A stretch of 64,000 bases of DNA. It comes from Malurus cyaneus samueli. Taxonomy: Eukaryota > Chordata > Aves > Passeriformes > Maluridae. Shown here in pieces: positions 51,121 through 64,000 of the stretch. The stretch's first letter is position 1; each line of letters begins with the position of its first letter. The position numbers and the translations under genes were made by a program. The notes beneath the pieces were generated by a model that saw only the letters and a list, made by a program, of their open reading frames with translations, was not told the DNA's origin and made no database searches. The stretch is taken from positions 40,404,006 through 40,468,005 of the forward strand of contig CM019217.1 of assembly GCA_009741485.1 (NCBI GenBank). The letters are read 5' to 3'.

Positions 51121-54100
51121 CACTCAAATATCTTTCTGTTTTTTAATTTAAAAACATAAAAATTAGAGTTCTTTTATAAATTTGTTTTATAATCCTTAAA
51201 TTTTAAATAGCTCCCAAAGACCTGAAAAGCTAATTCCTTAGATGAATGAACTGTAAACTAAACTGCATCAAATATTAACAAGAGACCTATCCGTATATAT
51301 TCCTGCATGAAGCAAATTAGAGCTACAAGCAGCTGAACTATTTAAATGAAAGATGTTAATTCTATTAAAACAATGAATATATGTAGCTTAAAATTTAATT
51401 CAAGAGAGCAAAATTGAAAATTTTGTTTTAATTGTAGCTATTCAAGTGATTAGTACAAAAATATATAAAAAATTCTTTGATCATGCAGTTGGGTACACCT
51501 GTAGCACATGAATATAGCTTTCTCTCCTTTCTTCCTAATAGTAAAATTTTTAGTCATTTTTCAAAGTAGCTTTAAAAATGTTTGCTTAAATGTAAAAATT
51601 AATTTCCTGTTATTAAAAGAAAGTGTTTGGGGTTTTTTTTCCCTTTAAATACATGTAACAGCATGAAGAAAAAAAAGAGAATTCTACTTTGGCAAGAAGT
51701 TGTCAGTAGAGTTACTAAGATATAGATCTGAATATATTACTGAAGGAATTGAATGATTCTTTAGGTTTATGTTGAAAATTAAATATGATGGCATAAATTT
51801 CAAGAAACTGGAATAAGCTTTTTCCTATAATCAAGAAGCAACAAAGGAAGATGTTAAAAAAAAAAAATTATCAACTCTGTGATAACTGGAGTAACCCAAA
51901 TATCATAAAACTGCCAGATGCTCATAGCACAAAAAGGTTTTACTAGCAGAGGTAGAGAATTACTAAGCAGTGTTATATATGGCACTTAAACCTCACCAGA
52001 CATACCATATCTATGTCTGAATATTCATATTTTAATTAATGTTATTTAATTTGATTATAGTCAAATATAGAGAAGGGTTACTCTAGTGATCAGACAGCAT
52101 TTTATAAATGAAACTCAAGAACACTGTTTTTCCTAGAACTGAATACTTGAAAGTATGTTGATGAAAATGATTGAAAAGAGCATGGAACTCCCCAAAAAGA
52201 AGAGTTAGGTGTATTATAATTATTTTAAACAAGAAGCAAAACTCTTGCATGCAACAAGACATCTCTCTGTGTGCAGCTTTTTTCTTTTGCATGAATCAAT
52301 ATAATATTAAAAATGTTATGTGTGATTGTGTGCAAATAATAAAGTGAAAATGGAATTAAACTTGTTTCAGGAGGAATTTCTCTGTGAAATTAAGGAGAAG
52401 ATTTGGTGTTTTGTCTGTACATAAATGTACTTGAGTTCATGTGAAGTGATGCATTAATGAAAGAAAACCCTCAGGAAATTGCTTGAAAATGATGGAACAA
52501 GGAGTCCTTTAAGTTGAAACAAGACTTCTTGTCCCTGGGAGACTATTCTAAGGTGTTCTGTTTATAGGGCAAGGTAAAATGTTTCATTTGGGTTATGATA
52601 AAAATCTCTGGGTTTTTGCCTTCACACTCCTGTGTAAAGATAACTTTATTTGAACAGCCATGGCCTGGATCATTTTCTCCAAAGCCTTCTTTTTCCATGT
52701 TCCTTCCCATCTGTGCCCCATTTTGTATAAGCTCTGTCTGTTTTTTTCGTACCAGCTATTCATATCTTTCAAGCTTTGACATGGCAGAAAGTAATCTGTG
52801 TTCTCAGGGGAAATATATGTAAGGCTTAAAATGCAATCTCCCTTGAATATCTAAGGATAGTTTATGCCTTTGAACTTTCAAAGCTTTTCAGAGATCAAGT
52901 ATTTGAAGTAACTTCTAGCTTTCTTCATAGTCATAGGGCGCATAGCTTTCCATTTCAGATTCCAGAAAGGAGTGAACTTCATGGGACAGTGTGAGTGAAA
53001 ACAGTTAAGGTGAACATTCAGTTTGGATCACGTCTTTTCAGGTATTTTTTTCTACATTGACCAATGCTTCCGTCAACTTGGAGGGTCTGGTGAATCTTCA
53101 AAAAAGAATTGTATTTTATTAATTAATAAGGACTCAAATATTTTAAATTTTTAAAAAATATTATCTGAAATCAGAATAGGGTGAATTCTGACTGATTCTT
53201 AAAATTTTTTTAAAATTTGATACATAGATTACTGTCAGAACAGTTTACTGTTCCAAATTGTAATAGTTGAAATAAAGTTTGCCAGATTTTGTTCTGCTCA
53301 GCTGTGGAAAGGATGTCCATATGGCATCATCACAATGACAGAAACAAACTGTTATTCTGTGTGACCCTGATCAGCTACAGAAGTGGAGGCCTTTGGCTGT
53401 TTAGGCAACAGTTATTGATCAAAGAGCTGTTTATCAGAGTTTCAGTCTGGGAAAGAAATACAGTGGGATAGATTTTTGTCCATACACTTATCAGAATTTT
53501 CTTGCATAGGGGTTGGTTAAAAGGTAAATCCATGGCTGGTACAGTGATTAGATTGTGGCTGATTGTTGGTTAAATAATCTAAGAGATTTGACATGAATGG
53601 TTACACATCTAGATACCATTCTATAAGCCAGCATCTTTTTATTCGACAGCAAAGTGATAGAGTGGGATTCTTTCTTCTCTTCGTGCTTTCTGGACTGTGT
53701 GGCACATAGAATTTATTTGCACATATGGTGCCCAGGCTATCAATTTTTGTTTTTGTATCATTTGGTGTCCTATCTGGACTTAAACTAAGCATAGGCTTAG
53801 ATTGCTATGCTGGCTGAATCTCAGAACAAAAATTCTCAAAAATAAGGTTTGAATTACTCTCTGTTTAAATTATGCACAAAAACACAGATACAATTGCGAA
53901 TGCTGACCCTCTGGCAATAATCAGTCAAATCTTGATGTTTTCATTCTTTTAAAATGCCATAAAAATCCATGGCAATATTGCTTTAATGAAAATTTAAGAA
54001 AGCATTTCATTTTCTCAGAAAAAAAATAAATTGAGTTATATTAAAGCAAGCATTTTTCTTAGCTTTATAAAGTCCTGCATTGAGCTGATTAAATGAATGC

Positions 54101-57100
54101 TCTCAGAAGGAAGGATAGATTAGAGAATTTTAGCAAATAGGATAAAAAAGACATACAAAAATCCCATTAATATTATAGGTGCCACCAAGGTTCTAATAAG
54201 CACACATTGATTCTTACTCATAAAATGTAAAAGCTGTTGTTTTGTAGCTTTAAGGATAATTGCCCACTAAAAATGCATTACAAGTGAAGGGAAAAAAAAA
54301 CCCAATAAAAATATTCTGGTATCATAATCCTAATTTCTATGCTCAAAGAATCATATATGTAGGTTACACTCTGTCTTAATTAGGAATAACCTGACCTTTT
54401 CCCTCCAGAACACTGAAAAATCTTATTACTCTTTATAATTGTTACCAACACCTCAAACTAAAAGCTGTACTCAGAGTTAGGAGTATCATTAATGATATAT
54501 CATTGGCGGAAGTAATACAGGATGACAAAAACTAAAGAGAATGTATTTATATTGCTTAAACATAGTCTTTCTAAGGTGGTTCAACATACTCCTGTGTAAA
54601 TATGCATTAATAAACTTATAGAAATATGTCTATATGTTCACAGATATACAGATAAAATGTCAGGACAGACATGCAATAAAAATGTGTAGAAAGAGAATCT
54701 AAGAACAGAAATGAGCATCTAGAAAAAAAAGATTTCCTGTGAGTCTTAAAATATATATTTTAAACAACCATTTTAAGGCATCATGTCCTATACAGCAAGT
54801 CTAGTAAAAGTAGCAGGAAATGCTGAGCTTTTTCTCATTGATTTTTTTAATTTCCACTTCAAATTGAAGTGTTGGATTAGGCAAAATTTGGAAGTGTAAT
54901 GTAGTTCAAGACTAAAAAAATACAAGCTGAAATATACAGTATTATATGTATTTCTTCTTTTAAATTTGGGTTTTTACAGCATGTTTGGGGAGAGATTTGG
55001 TAAAGCATGTCTGTGTGTGACTGTATGCACTCATTCAGGATCAATGCTCTTTAAAGCATGAGCATTTTTCATAGGTCTGTGTTCTAGCATACTTACTGGA
55101 CGTACTGATTGCTGAATGTGCAAGGTGTGTGACCTGCTATCTTCTTTCCTTGCTTTTTTAAGGAAAAAAAAACCGTTTTATGTGCCTGTTTATCTTTATA
55201 AGCAGTCAATTGCAAATGACATTTCTTCCATTCCTTGCTCTCTGGAGAGGTATTATGAGACATGAAACCTGTTTACTTTCTTTCAAGCTCTTCTGTACTG
55301 ACTGAGATTGCCCTTTTCCACATGTCTACTTTATTCTTGCAGTTGTGGCAAATGCTCAGAGTTTCAGGGAATCATAAATGCAAGCAAGCTCCAGGCTTGC
55401 CATGCAGAGCATGAAGGTCAGCACTGTTTCCCACACTGGGATTGCAGTGTCTCATCAGATACCTTAGCAATCTGATCTAGTTGCTATCAGAAAAGTCAAT
55501 ATTTGCATTTTGTTGAATATGCATGCCCACCAGTGTTTGGAGAAAGGGTTATTTGGTATCTGTGCCCGTGTGATTATCTTGTTTGCATTCACGAGATACT
55601 ATCTGCAAATTCTCTAATGATTCAAAGACAACGTTGTATGAAGTTATTTCGTTATTAGGATTAATTCATTGCTATTCTAAATTAGACAGGCTTAGAATTT
55701 TTTGTTCTTTAATTTGAGATAGGGCACTGGAAGGACAACTTGAAGAAAAGTGTCAAAAAATACTTTAACTCATAGAATGTTAAGTGTACACAGAGAAGCC
55801 ATTTTAGTTCATATTATGTTTGCATACCACTTTTTAAAGAACTTTTGAATCACACTGGTTGCTGAGAAGCATTGGTTTGCCTGCAAACAGTAGTGCAAAA
55901 TAGATTACTGAATTTTAAATGGCCTAAAACTTAGCTAATTGATGGAACTAAAAAAAAAATACAAACAAACTAAATTTGAGTGTGAGGATTTTTTAAACTA
56001 GTGTGCAATCACTTTTTGCAGGCCATAGAGTAAAAGATATTCTATATTTCTAGATTGTTATATAAATGCATTGAGTTTGATTGACTTCAGCGGGATTCTG
56101 AAGGTGTGCTTGATTTTGATGGCAGGCAAAGACTTAAAACAGAGCACATAATTCTGATAGATTTAGAATATAGAAGAAAAGATCCTTTTCAGAGTATCAT
56201 GGAAGTATCTCAGCAATACATTTACAAAATTGCTCCCTTATGCTTTGGAAAATATTGTGCAGAGATCAGTCATTTAGAAATTTGCATCTCTGTTTTCAGA
56301 GTGATTCAGTTCATGAAAATGCTCTTTGTTTGCACAGAATAATTCTACATTCATTGATTAAGTTGACTTAGAAGAGGTGGGCTGTGCTTAGCACAAAAAT
56401 ACAGACCAAAAGAATCCTGCCATCTTCCAACAACAGGTGGAAAGAATGCATTTTAAAGTTTTCTTTTGAAGGGAATACTCCTCTGTTAAACATAATATTG
56501 ACCAGCCAATTAAATTGTGCCTCAGGTCATAAATAATGGCTTCTGTAGCAGATGGAGCAACCGGAGAAGTGTTTTGAGGTAGCAAGAGGGAGACCTGGTC
56601 ACTTCTGGCACATTCTGAGAATGAGAGAGAAAATTTAGTTAATTGTGTCTTAATTTAAACTTGGTCTTTGACTCAGGACTGTGAGCTCTAGTGAACTTTA
56701 CATTGAGTAGGTGAATCACATTATGCATACAAAAAACCCTAATAGACACGTCACTAGTTATTCTGTCCTGAAGGTTTCCTTGATGCGGTAGAGGCCCAGA
56801 GGAGATGGCTTTAGTTGCAGGGTGGATTGTGCTGACACTTTGTGAAATCTTAGTTTTTTCACTTAACAAATAGAGAGAGAGGAAGGCTTTTCTATAACTC
56901 AGTGAGCAGGAGAACCTAGGGGCTAAATATATTGTTCTTTTCTAAATTTAAAATAAAAAAGCAATCACGGTTTATCAGCCACAACATACAATGTCGCAAG
57001 ATGCAAAAATAACACTAAATTTGAAACTGTCTATAGGGTGCACATTCTATAATTTGAAGAGTATTCATGTCCTATTGATATTTGGTTCTGTCCAAGTTAT

Positions 57101-58245
57101 GGAGCATATATGCAATACAGCCAGCTACTAAAAATGACCTTTATTTGCAGTATCTGTATGCCATCAGTTATTAATGTTTCTTTTATTCCCAAGAGCTCTG
57201 TGGAATAAGGTAAGCCTTTCAGAAGCAGGAGCTGGAGTCCATATTAGATGAATTGAATTTGTTAGAGCTTTTAGTCTTCTAGTCTTTCCATAGAGATTTG
57301 TGATCTAGAGCTTGAAGTACCCATTGTGTTCATTTAAATGCCATTGCTTAGGTATTGACTTCTGAAACTTTGTCACTTCATGTGTAAAACAGAAACTGAA
57401 AGCCAATTTTGCAATGGAAAAATCAGAAATGTTTTAGATCTGTAAAGTTTTTCCACTCAGCTTTACAAGGCACATATAAATGCCTTAATTTTGTTGTGTT
57501 GTGTTCCTCTCATTATTCTTTCCTCACTACTAAATACTCCATAATTTCATAATTTTTGTTTCCACATGGGTTTCTCTTTGATTGATTCTGTTTTGTTTTC
57601 CTGAGACTAGGAGAACAAGATATGTCCTATTCTTTTTTTCGTTCACCTTTTATATTTCGACATGTTTTTCTGGAGTTAGAAAGAATGTCATCTTGAACAA
57701 TATCAAACTGATGTTTTGGCTGTTGGGTCGAAAATGTTTAGCTGCCCCTACACTAAATAAATAAGCAGCAAATAATAAATAATGGAGCATTCATTTTCTT
57801 CTACTGAATAATGAAATTCATATAATGGAAAAATAAACCATTCCATTTTATGTTATCTGAAAAATTGATAACTATTTTGTAGGCTTTACATTATTCAGGT
57901 AACAGAAAATATGCCATACGTTTGGTTTTGAACTTCTTCTTCCCCTCATGTTTTATCTGCTCACTTCTAAACCCAGAAATATTTATATTGCAAATTAGGT
58001 GTTCAAAAAATCAAAGTATGTGTTTTTGGCTTTCAATGGAGTAACAGTTTTTGACTGCTACCGAAATGGTAGTCTGAACAGTCACTTGGTATTTCTTCAA
58101 AGATAAGAATGTATTGGCTAATTGCTTGGTGTTAAAAGTATGTTTTCTCCTTGTATTTTAATAATTTATGTGGTATAACACTACCTACCTTTTCAGTAAT
58201 AATTGTTTACAAAATTAGTGTTACCTTGATTTGAGTTTGCACATG

Positions 58246-58259
58246 CCAGCATATGCTGG
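58246..58259. promoter_or_regulatory. 14-bp perfect palindrome CCAGCATATGCTGG
   Basis: A self-complementary 14-mer centred on the E-box CATATG, suited to dimeric bHLH binding. This is a motif observation only. Confidence 0.3.
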
Positions 58260-61200
58260 TTTTGACAGAGAGATGTGTGCTTCACATGCAAATTTACATA
58301 CAAGTGTGTTAAAGGGAGAATGTTTGAGTTTCCCTTTTATAGGAATTATGTTTAAGATAATGTGTTGTGTGTGCTTCAATTGTGAATTTCAAGATGGAAT
58401 TTTGACTGAGCTTTTCCAGTGTGTTGTTATTACAATGAAGAGATTTGGCAAAAATTTTTCAGTGCAGCAAAAATGTGTTCTGTACTTTTGCTGTTTGAAT
58501 TTCATAAATCTTTTTAGAACTGCAAAAGTAAGTTTATTGCCTAAATGGTTTGCAGCTTAATCTAAATGACATAAAAGATTTCTGGATGAACCTATGAGCT
58601 AAAATTGGTAGAACTTCTACCTTTTTGATAGATTTGTATTTTTCTTATATAAAAGTAATCATTTTACTAAGCTAAAATACAAGGAAGAATGAATATAAAT
58701 GAAAAATTGGTCCATTGCAGTGAAGACCTTGTACTAAAATCAATGCAAAACTTCACAATTATATGTGAGGCGAGAAAGCCTTCTTTTTCTTTTTTTTTAT
58801 TTTTCATTCCTTTAATAATTTATAAACTTTAGAACATACTATAAAATTCTGTTTAAAATAATTGATTAAAAGCCTGTAAATCCAAGCAACCTTTTGTGTT
58901 TGAATGTCATATGCTTTCTTTTTAGCAACATTTTTAACAGTTGTGAAAAGTTAAAAAAAGGTAACAGCTGACTAACAGACTAACAAAATAAATGATTGAA
59001 ATTATATTGATTTTAAGAAAATGATGCATTTGAATTTAATTATCGTAATTTGGTTTTCTTAGCATATTCTTTGAACATATAAATTTTATATTGAATACAA
59101 TAATTCCAACAGTAAGGGAGTGGGAAACTTTTAAAGAAAAATAAGGTTGTGTAGAAGCTACTTTTGTAATGCCAAATGACTGGTGAACTTCTATCCCTAC
59201 TGACACTGCTGAAAAGACAGTTTTAATGCTTTTAATTCAGTGTTACAAATCAGAAAGATCCTAAACGACATGGAAATGTGGTTTTTAATAAATGTGGTGA
59301 AGGTTACAGGATTTCATTCCTTAGGAAACTTAAGCAAAAGTCAACTTCCTGTAAATGTGAAAGGGAATTAAAAGGGAGATGATAAACTTTAGGTTCCTGT
59401 GCAAACTTCCTGAGGAAACTTCTGTGCATACAGGTTTTCAAGCATCTACATAAGGTTTAACCTCATTTTTATATTCTTTGTATGGAAACCCTATTCAGAA
59501 AAAGAAGTATCTTCCTATGCTGCAAAACTTCAGAAGCAAAAGCTAAGAGCTAAATTGGTGTGTGGCGGGGAAGTTTTCAGCGGTTCCCAATGGAATTTTA
59601 ATCTCTAACACTCAATTTTTAAAATCTCCATGACAGCATTGAGCAAATAATGTGGTTTAGATCTATTTGCTGCCTTGTGTAGCACAACTTTTCAAAGACT
59701 TCCAGAAAAGGTCTAATAGAAAAGCCATATTGTTCATGAGCTAAAATTGTGTGTGCATACAAATTGCAGTACATACTAGTAGCAGAGTATAATATGCACT
59801 ACAGATTAGTTTGTATTTCTTTAAAATAGAGGTAGACTTTCAAAAAAAATTATTTAAAATTACAATAGGAGATAAAGTAGTCATTAAAATTATTTTTCTA
59901 TATTTTTGAAAATATTAATTTGATGCAGTAATTGAGTGAAAATTTTTTCCAGTTCGGCTGACTTGAAATATTTTAATGTCTTCAATTTATGATGTCAAAA
60001 TATGGCGGCCCGTTTAGGAGTGGCAGTGAGAGACCAAAAATATTTGATAATGGAATAGAATAAAACACCAGTGAGATAGATGAGTGTCTGTGAGAATTGT
60101 AAACCATTCACAGTTAAGTAAAAATCTGATTAATCTGGTTGGAAAAGGTTAATTTTATGGTTGTAATTAACAATTAAATAAAGATACATTTCTAGGGATC
60201 TGATGATATACTCTGGCAAGAAAATAGTAAACTAGAGCCCATAAATGGCTACAGCTACAGATTTTGAGTAGTTTAGTCAGCAAAAGTTGCCACTCCCATC
60301 CCCAAGCAACACTGGGCAGGAGTCACTTTCTGAAATGAAAGTTATGCTCTTATGTTTGTTATAAAGTGTTAATGTGCTCTTCTAGGATGTACAAGATCTG
60401 AATTGGATTTTACCTGTGAAGTTAGATAATAACAGAGCTTAGTAAGGTGGTCAAGACTGTGAGAGACAATTTGGCTCTGTAGTTTAGCAGGTGCATCTTT
60501 TGTTTTAGTTTAACCTTAGATGACTGCTATTTGCCAACAAGGTCTGATCAGAACTTAGTCTAAACTCTATAGTGTTGAGTTCATGAAGCAGCTGCAAATA
60601 TTTTGTGTTTTAGAGGCTGCCATCCTGTACTCTTAATAAGATACCGTAAAAGAGCAACAAAAGGCCTTCTAGGCAGCAGAAGGGTCACTAAGCTTCCTTC
60701 ATACATATATGAGCTACCATGACTAATTTAATTCCTCCTGATATTCTCTGGAATGCTAAGTAATTTGGCTGATGCAGATGACATCAAGTTATAGCACTCC
60801 ACATATATCTCTGTACTGACGAGTCCCTCATGTATGGAGGATCTAAACTTCTCTATTAGAACCAGAAGTAAAAAATGCAGAAATTAGATTTAGTCCATGC
60901 ATTACTCTTCTTTAGCTACTTCATGCTCCAAGGGTTCTACTTAAGTTTATACACCAACTTTCTGTGTCTTTTTCTTTGGACTAAATGATCATACATATTT
61001 TACACAAAGTACATCAAACCAGATTTTCATAGAGAAATTTTGTATCTCTGAAAAAATTATATGACTGCACAGGCCTTGAGTGTACATCTTTAATGTCTCC
61101 CAGAACTTCAGTCTGAGGACTCCTGTACTTTTTTTCATCAGCTTTTCTCATGGTATTTCCTTACTCTAAAATTTAGAAAAGCACCTTACTGACTTATAAA

Positions 61201-64000
61201 CAAGGTGGATCACAAGTTGTGTTCTTCTATACCTAATATATATTTTGCTGGTTTGGTAGCAGAATTTTTGAACTAAAGAGCAAGCTCTAGTATGAGATTA
61301 CATTTTTAATCCTTACTTGCATTAAAAGAGTCCAGACTTTTGTCTCAGAGGAAACCATTAAAAACATTTGCAAAGCACTAATCTGTTCAGGGATTTTCAA
61401 TTGTTTATCTAGGGCAAGTCAACTGGGTGGCAATTCTATTTAATATTTCCTTATTTGGAAGAGACATTATTAAGATACACAGAACAAAAATAGTATACAA
61501 GATAGAAATTAATAATTAAAAAATTCAACAAGCATGAATGAGCACACATAGAGTCTAAAGTTTGTGTGGTCTCATGCTTATTATTCAAAAATAAAATTAA
61601 AAAAAAAAAACAAAAAGCAATTAAAAAAAATCTCGCTTTGATCTTGAGGAAAACATCTCTAATTACTTAGAATTGTCTTACTTAACTCAACTGAACATGG
61701 CTGAAATGTCTAATTACAATAGAAAATGCCTGCGCTATTAAACATTTATATTACAGCCTTAAATGCCTGTGAATGGTAAAAGTTATATTATTTGGTTACA
61801 TTATTATAATTTTGCCTGGAAATCACTAGTTTCTGCTTGAGAGGGGAAAAAAAAAGACATGTTGGAAATTTAGGAACATGAATAACAGACATTAAAAAAT
61901 GTAAGCAATCGAGACGGTATGCTCAAGGTATTACATTTTCACTGAATCTAGTGTTCAATCTACACGTGAATGTGCGAAAGAAGAACTAGATTTATGCCAA
62001 TAGGCAGGAAGATGATTGCATTCGTATTGAGGTTGCCTAACATGACAAACAACCTTCAACTTGAAGAAATGAATCTCATATTTGTTTATTTTTCATTTCC
62101 GTAGCAAGAATCTATTTCAGTATTTCTATTGTTCTGGAATGTGGCACTCTATGACAGGGGAGAGAGGCAATTTTTATGTGTCCCCAAACCATCTAAGGTT
62201 AATATTGGAATTCTACTGGAAAGCAATAGAACTCAGGCTGATCACAGCTCAAATTCTGTTGTGAACTTCTCTATTGACAATCAACAGTCTGTATCAGCCT
62301 CTCTCTTTCAGAGTTTAGTTTTGTAAACAAAGTGCATTTATAGACACAAAAAAACCCCAAAAAAACAAAAAAAAACCCAAACCAATACAACTGGTGACTT
62401 CAATAGTGGACACAGTAAGGAAAGAAATGTTCAGAAAATTAAAGGAATTCTCACAGCTACACTAATGATATTGACACAAACAAGTGCCAAGAGTCTAATA
62501 ATAAGGAAACTTGTATTCTGAATATGTGTTCTCTCTCAGGGGTTGCAAATGTTGCTACATTTCTAGCAATTTATCATTATGTTCTTGACTTAAAGGAGAC
62601 AGCTATAAGAATTGAAAAATAATTATTTTCAGAACATATAGCATATGTTGGATTGGTGAATGCAGGGCATGTTAGCACAATGAGAGGTGTGCTCCTGCTG
62701 GCTTAACTCTGGTCAACATTATCTCCAAGGTTTAGAGACAAAGGGAGAAATGGAATAAGTCACCAGACTTCAAGCCCAGTGTGGGCCCATACCTTAGATA
62801 ACCTGGTTTCTGAAACATATCCATATCTATAGGTATTTGAAATTTTAGTAGTACCAAAAGCTGGGGAAAATTGATGATCTGAGAGTAGTGATTTTCTTTC
62901 CAAATCTCATTTTATATCATTTCTTGTAGATAAAATTGGACTGGATATTATGCTAATAAGAACAACTTTAATTTCAGTTGTTAATATGTGTTTATTTTGT
63001 ACTAACTCCCTTTTTTTTTTCTGGGAGCTGGTCACATTATCCACCAAAATAGGTAATGAACTTTCTGTGCCACTTCTAGTTTTTCTAGTTAATAGAAATT
63101 TTATGCTTTATCTGCTATGCTAGCAGTCATTTTCCTTCCATCCCCCATCTATCTACACTGTCCATAGAAGACAAAATTATTTAAGATGCATATTTCTTGA
63201 GTGTTGATGCTGGGTTTTTTATATAAAAGGTTTCCCTTCTGATTTTTTTTTCTTAGTGAAACATAGTGAAAATGCAAGTAAATGGTATCATGAAAAGTGC
63301 ATATGCTTAAAACTAAATGAGATAAAGCCACAAAAGAAGAAAAAACCCCATTTGCACATTATCGCCTTACTGCAGAAAAAAATTACATTTATTTTAAAGT
63401 CCCTGAAACTTGAGAACTTGAGAACTTGCTTAATACATACTAAGATTTCTTTAGGTGAGTTTTCAGCTCATAGCATGAGCTCAGTATTCCTAGTTAAGGC
63501 ATTTTAAATAAGAAATTGCGACCTAACAAAGGAAACATTTTCATTTCTGAAAACCACTGAGCTTTTGTGTAGCAGCAGTTATTCCCAGGTACCATGCAAC
63601 AAAAATGTATCCTTGCTGTTGGGAACAGAAGGAGCTAACACTCCTCAGTAATGTGGCTACTGTGATGTTCATGGTGATTTACTTGAAGTATTCAGTGCAC
63701 TCATGCATCTCACAAACGATAGGCAGCAGTCTGAAAAGTCTGTCTGCTACCAAAGTTTCTAGGCCCTGAAAAAACATAATTTTGTACAGTAGCTTGGAAT
63801 CGGTACAGGGAGGAGGAAAAATAATCCAAGTGAGAGATGACAAAAAAAAAAAAAAAAAGAAAAATAAAAAGGGAAAAGAGGAAAAACAGTAACTGGCATT
63901 CTTTCACCTCTCTGAAACAATATTTTACCTGTAACTTTTCTGCCTTCTGTCATTTACCCTGATAACTCTGGATTTGCTTCTATGGCTTTACACAAGGAGG

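Larger units (their letters stand above)
42441..64000 (+). other. FSTL5: FSTL5 intron 3, partial (over 21.5 kb)
   Basis: The intron starts GTGAGT and continues past the right edge. It is AT-rich throughout. I see no exon with the expected cysteine spacing of the follistatin/Kazal module, no recognisable CR1 or LTR and no RNA gene. Small items are a 9-bp-arm palindrome at 47732-47750, a 14-bp palindrome at 58246-58259 and A-rich runs near 61590-61630, 62348-62380 and 63841-63858. Candidate conserved patches lie near 50.6-51.1 and 55.3-55.6 kb. The ORFs in this stretch (up to about 110 codons) are unrecognised and probably chance. Confidence 0.88.

Noticed and set aside
58231..58560. 109-codon plus-strand ORF in intron 3
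   Set aside because: Unrecognised, in AT-rich sequence, without splice or neighbour support. Its length is within chance for 64 kb.

Overview
This is a vertebrate, almost certainly avian, genomic window. It is AT-rich and intronic in texture, with one GC-rich CpG island. Its interspersed repeats are bird types: four fragments that read as CR1 (chicken repeat 1) LINE tails, and one solo LTR resembling the avian ERVL-type LTRs. The LTR looks passerine to me, but that is from memory. There is no prokaryotic or viral gene layout, and most long ORFs are chance or low-complexity.

The one gene I can establish is the 5' part of FSTL5 (follistatin-like 5) on the + strand. A CpG island at about 1500-2309 ends in a strong splice donor and contains no ATG; I read it as the promoter plus non-coding exon 1. 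After a 21.8 kb intron, exon 2 (24071-24209) carries the start codon, the signal peptide and the start of the mature protein, ending in ...RLRHK. After an 18.2 kb intron, a 34-nt micro-exon (42407-42440) encodes QERNHEISRNK plus one base of a Gly codon. The FSTL5 motif RLRHKQE...SR.KG, as I remember it from the human protein, is rebuilt exactly across the exon 2/3 junction. Intron 3 then runs off the right edge. The exons for the Kazal, EF-hand, immunoglobulin and C-terminal domains are not seen here.

Layout: 1-1500, upstream flank with a CRE-like palindrome; 1500-2309, CpG island and exon 1, dominated by a G-skewed GC minisatellite; 2341-2406, TA microsatellite just after the donor; 2310-24070, intron 1, with short tandem repeats, two CR1 pieces, a T39 tract and a GC-elevated patch near 17.7-18.5 kb; 24210-42406, intron 2, with CR1 pieces, a sense-oriented solo LTR of about 1.06 kb and a conserved-looking patch near 26.9-27.3 kb; 42441-64000, intron 3, without any recognised repeat of size.

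I found no previously undescribed multi-gene system. The most interesting points are the NAGNAG tandem acceptor on the micro-exon, the unstable-looking GC minisatellite in the presumed promoter/exon 1, the ATG-free but open 5' leader, the sense LTR carrying a poly(A) signal inside intron 2, and several candidate regulatory patches. The last group needs cross-species alignment to judge.
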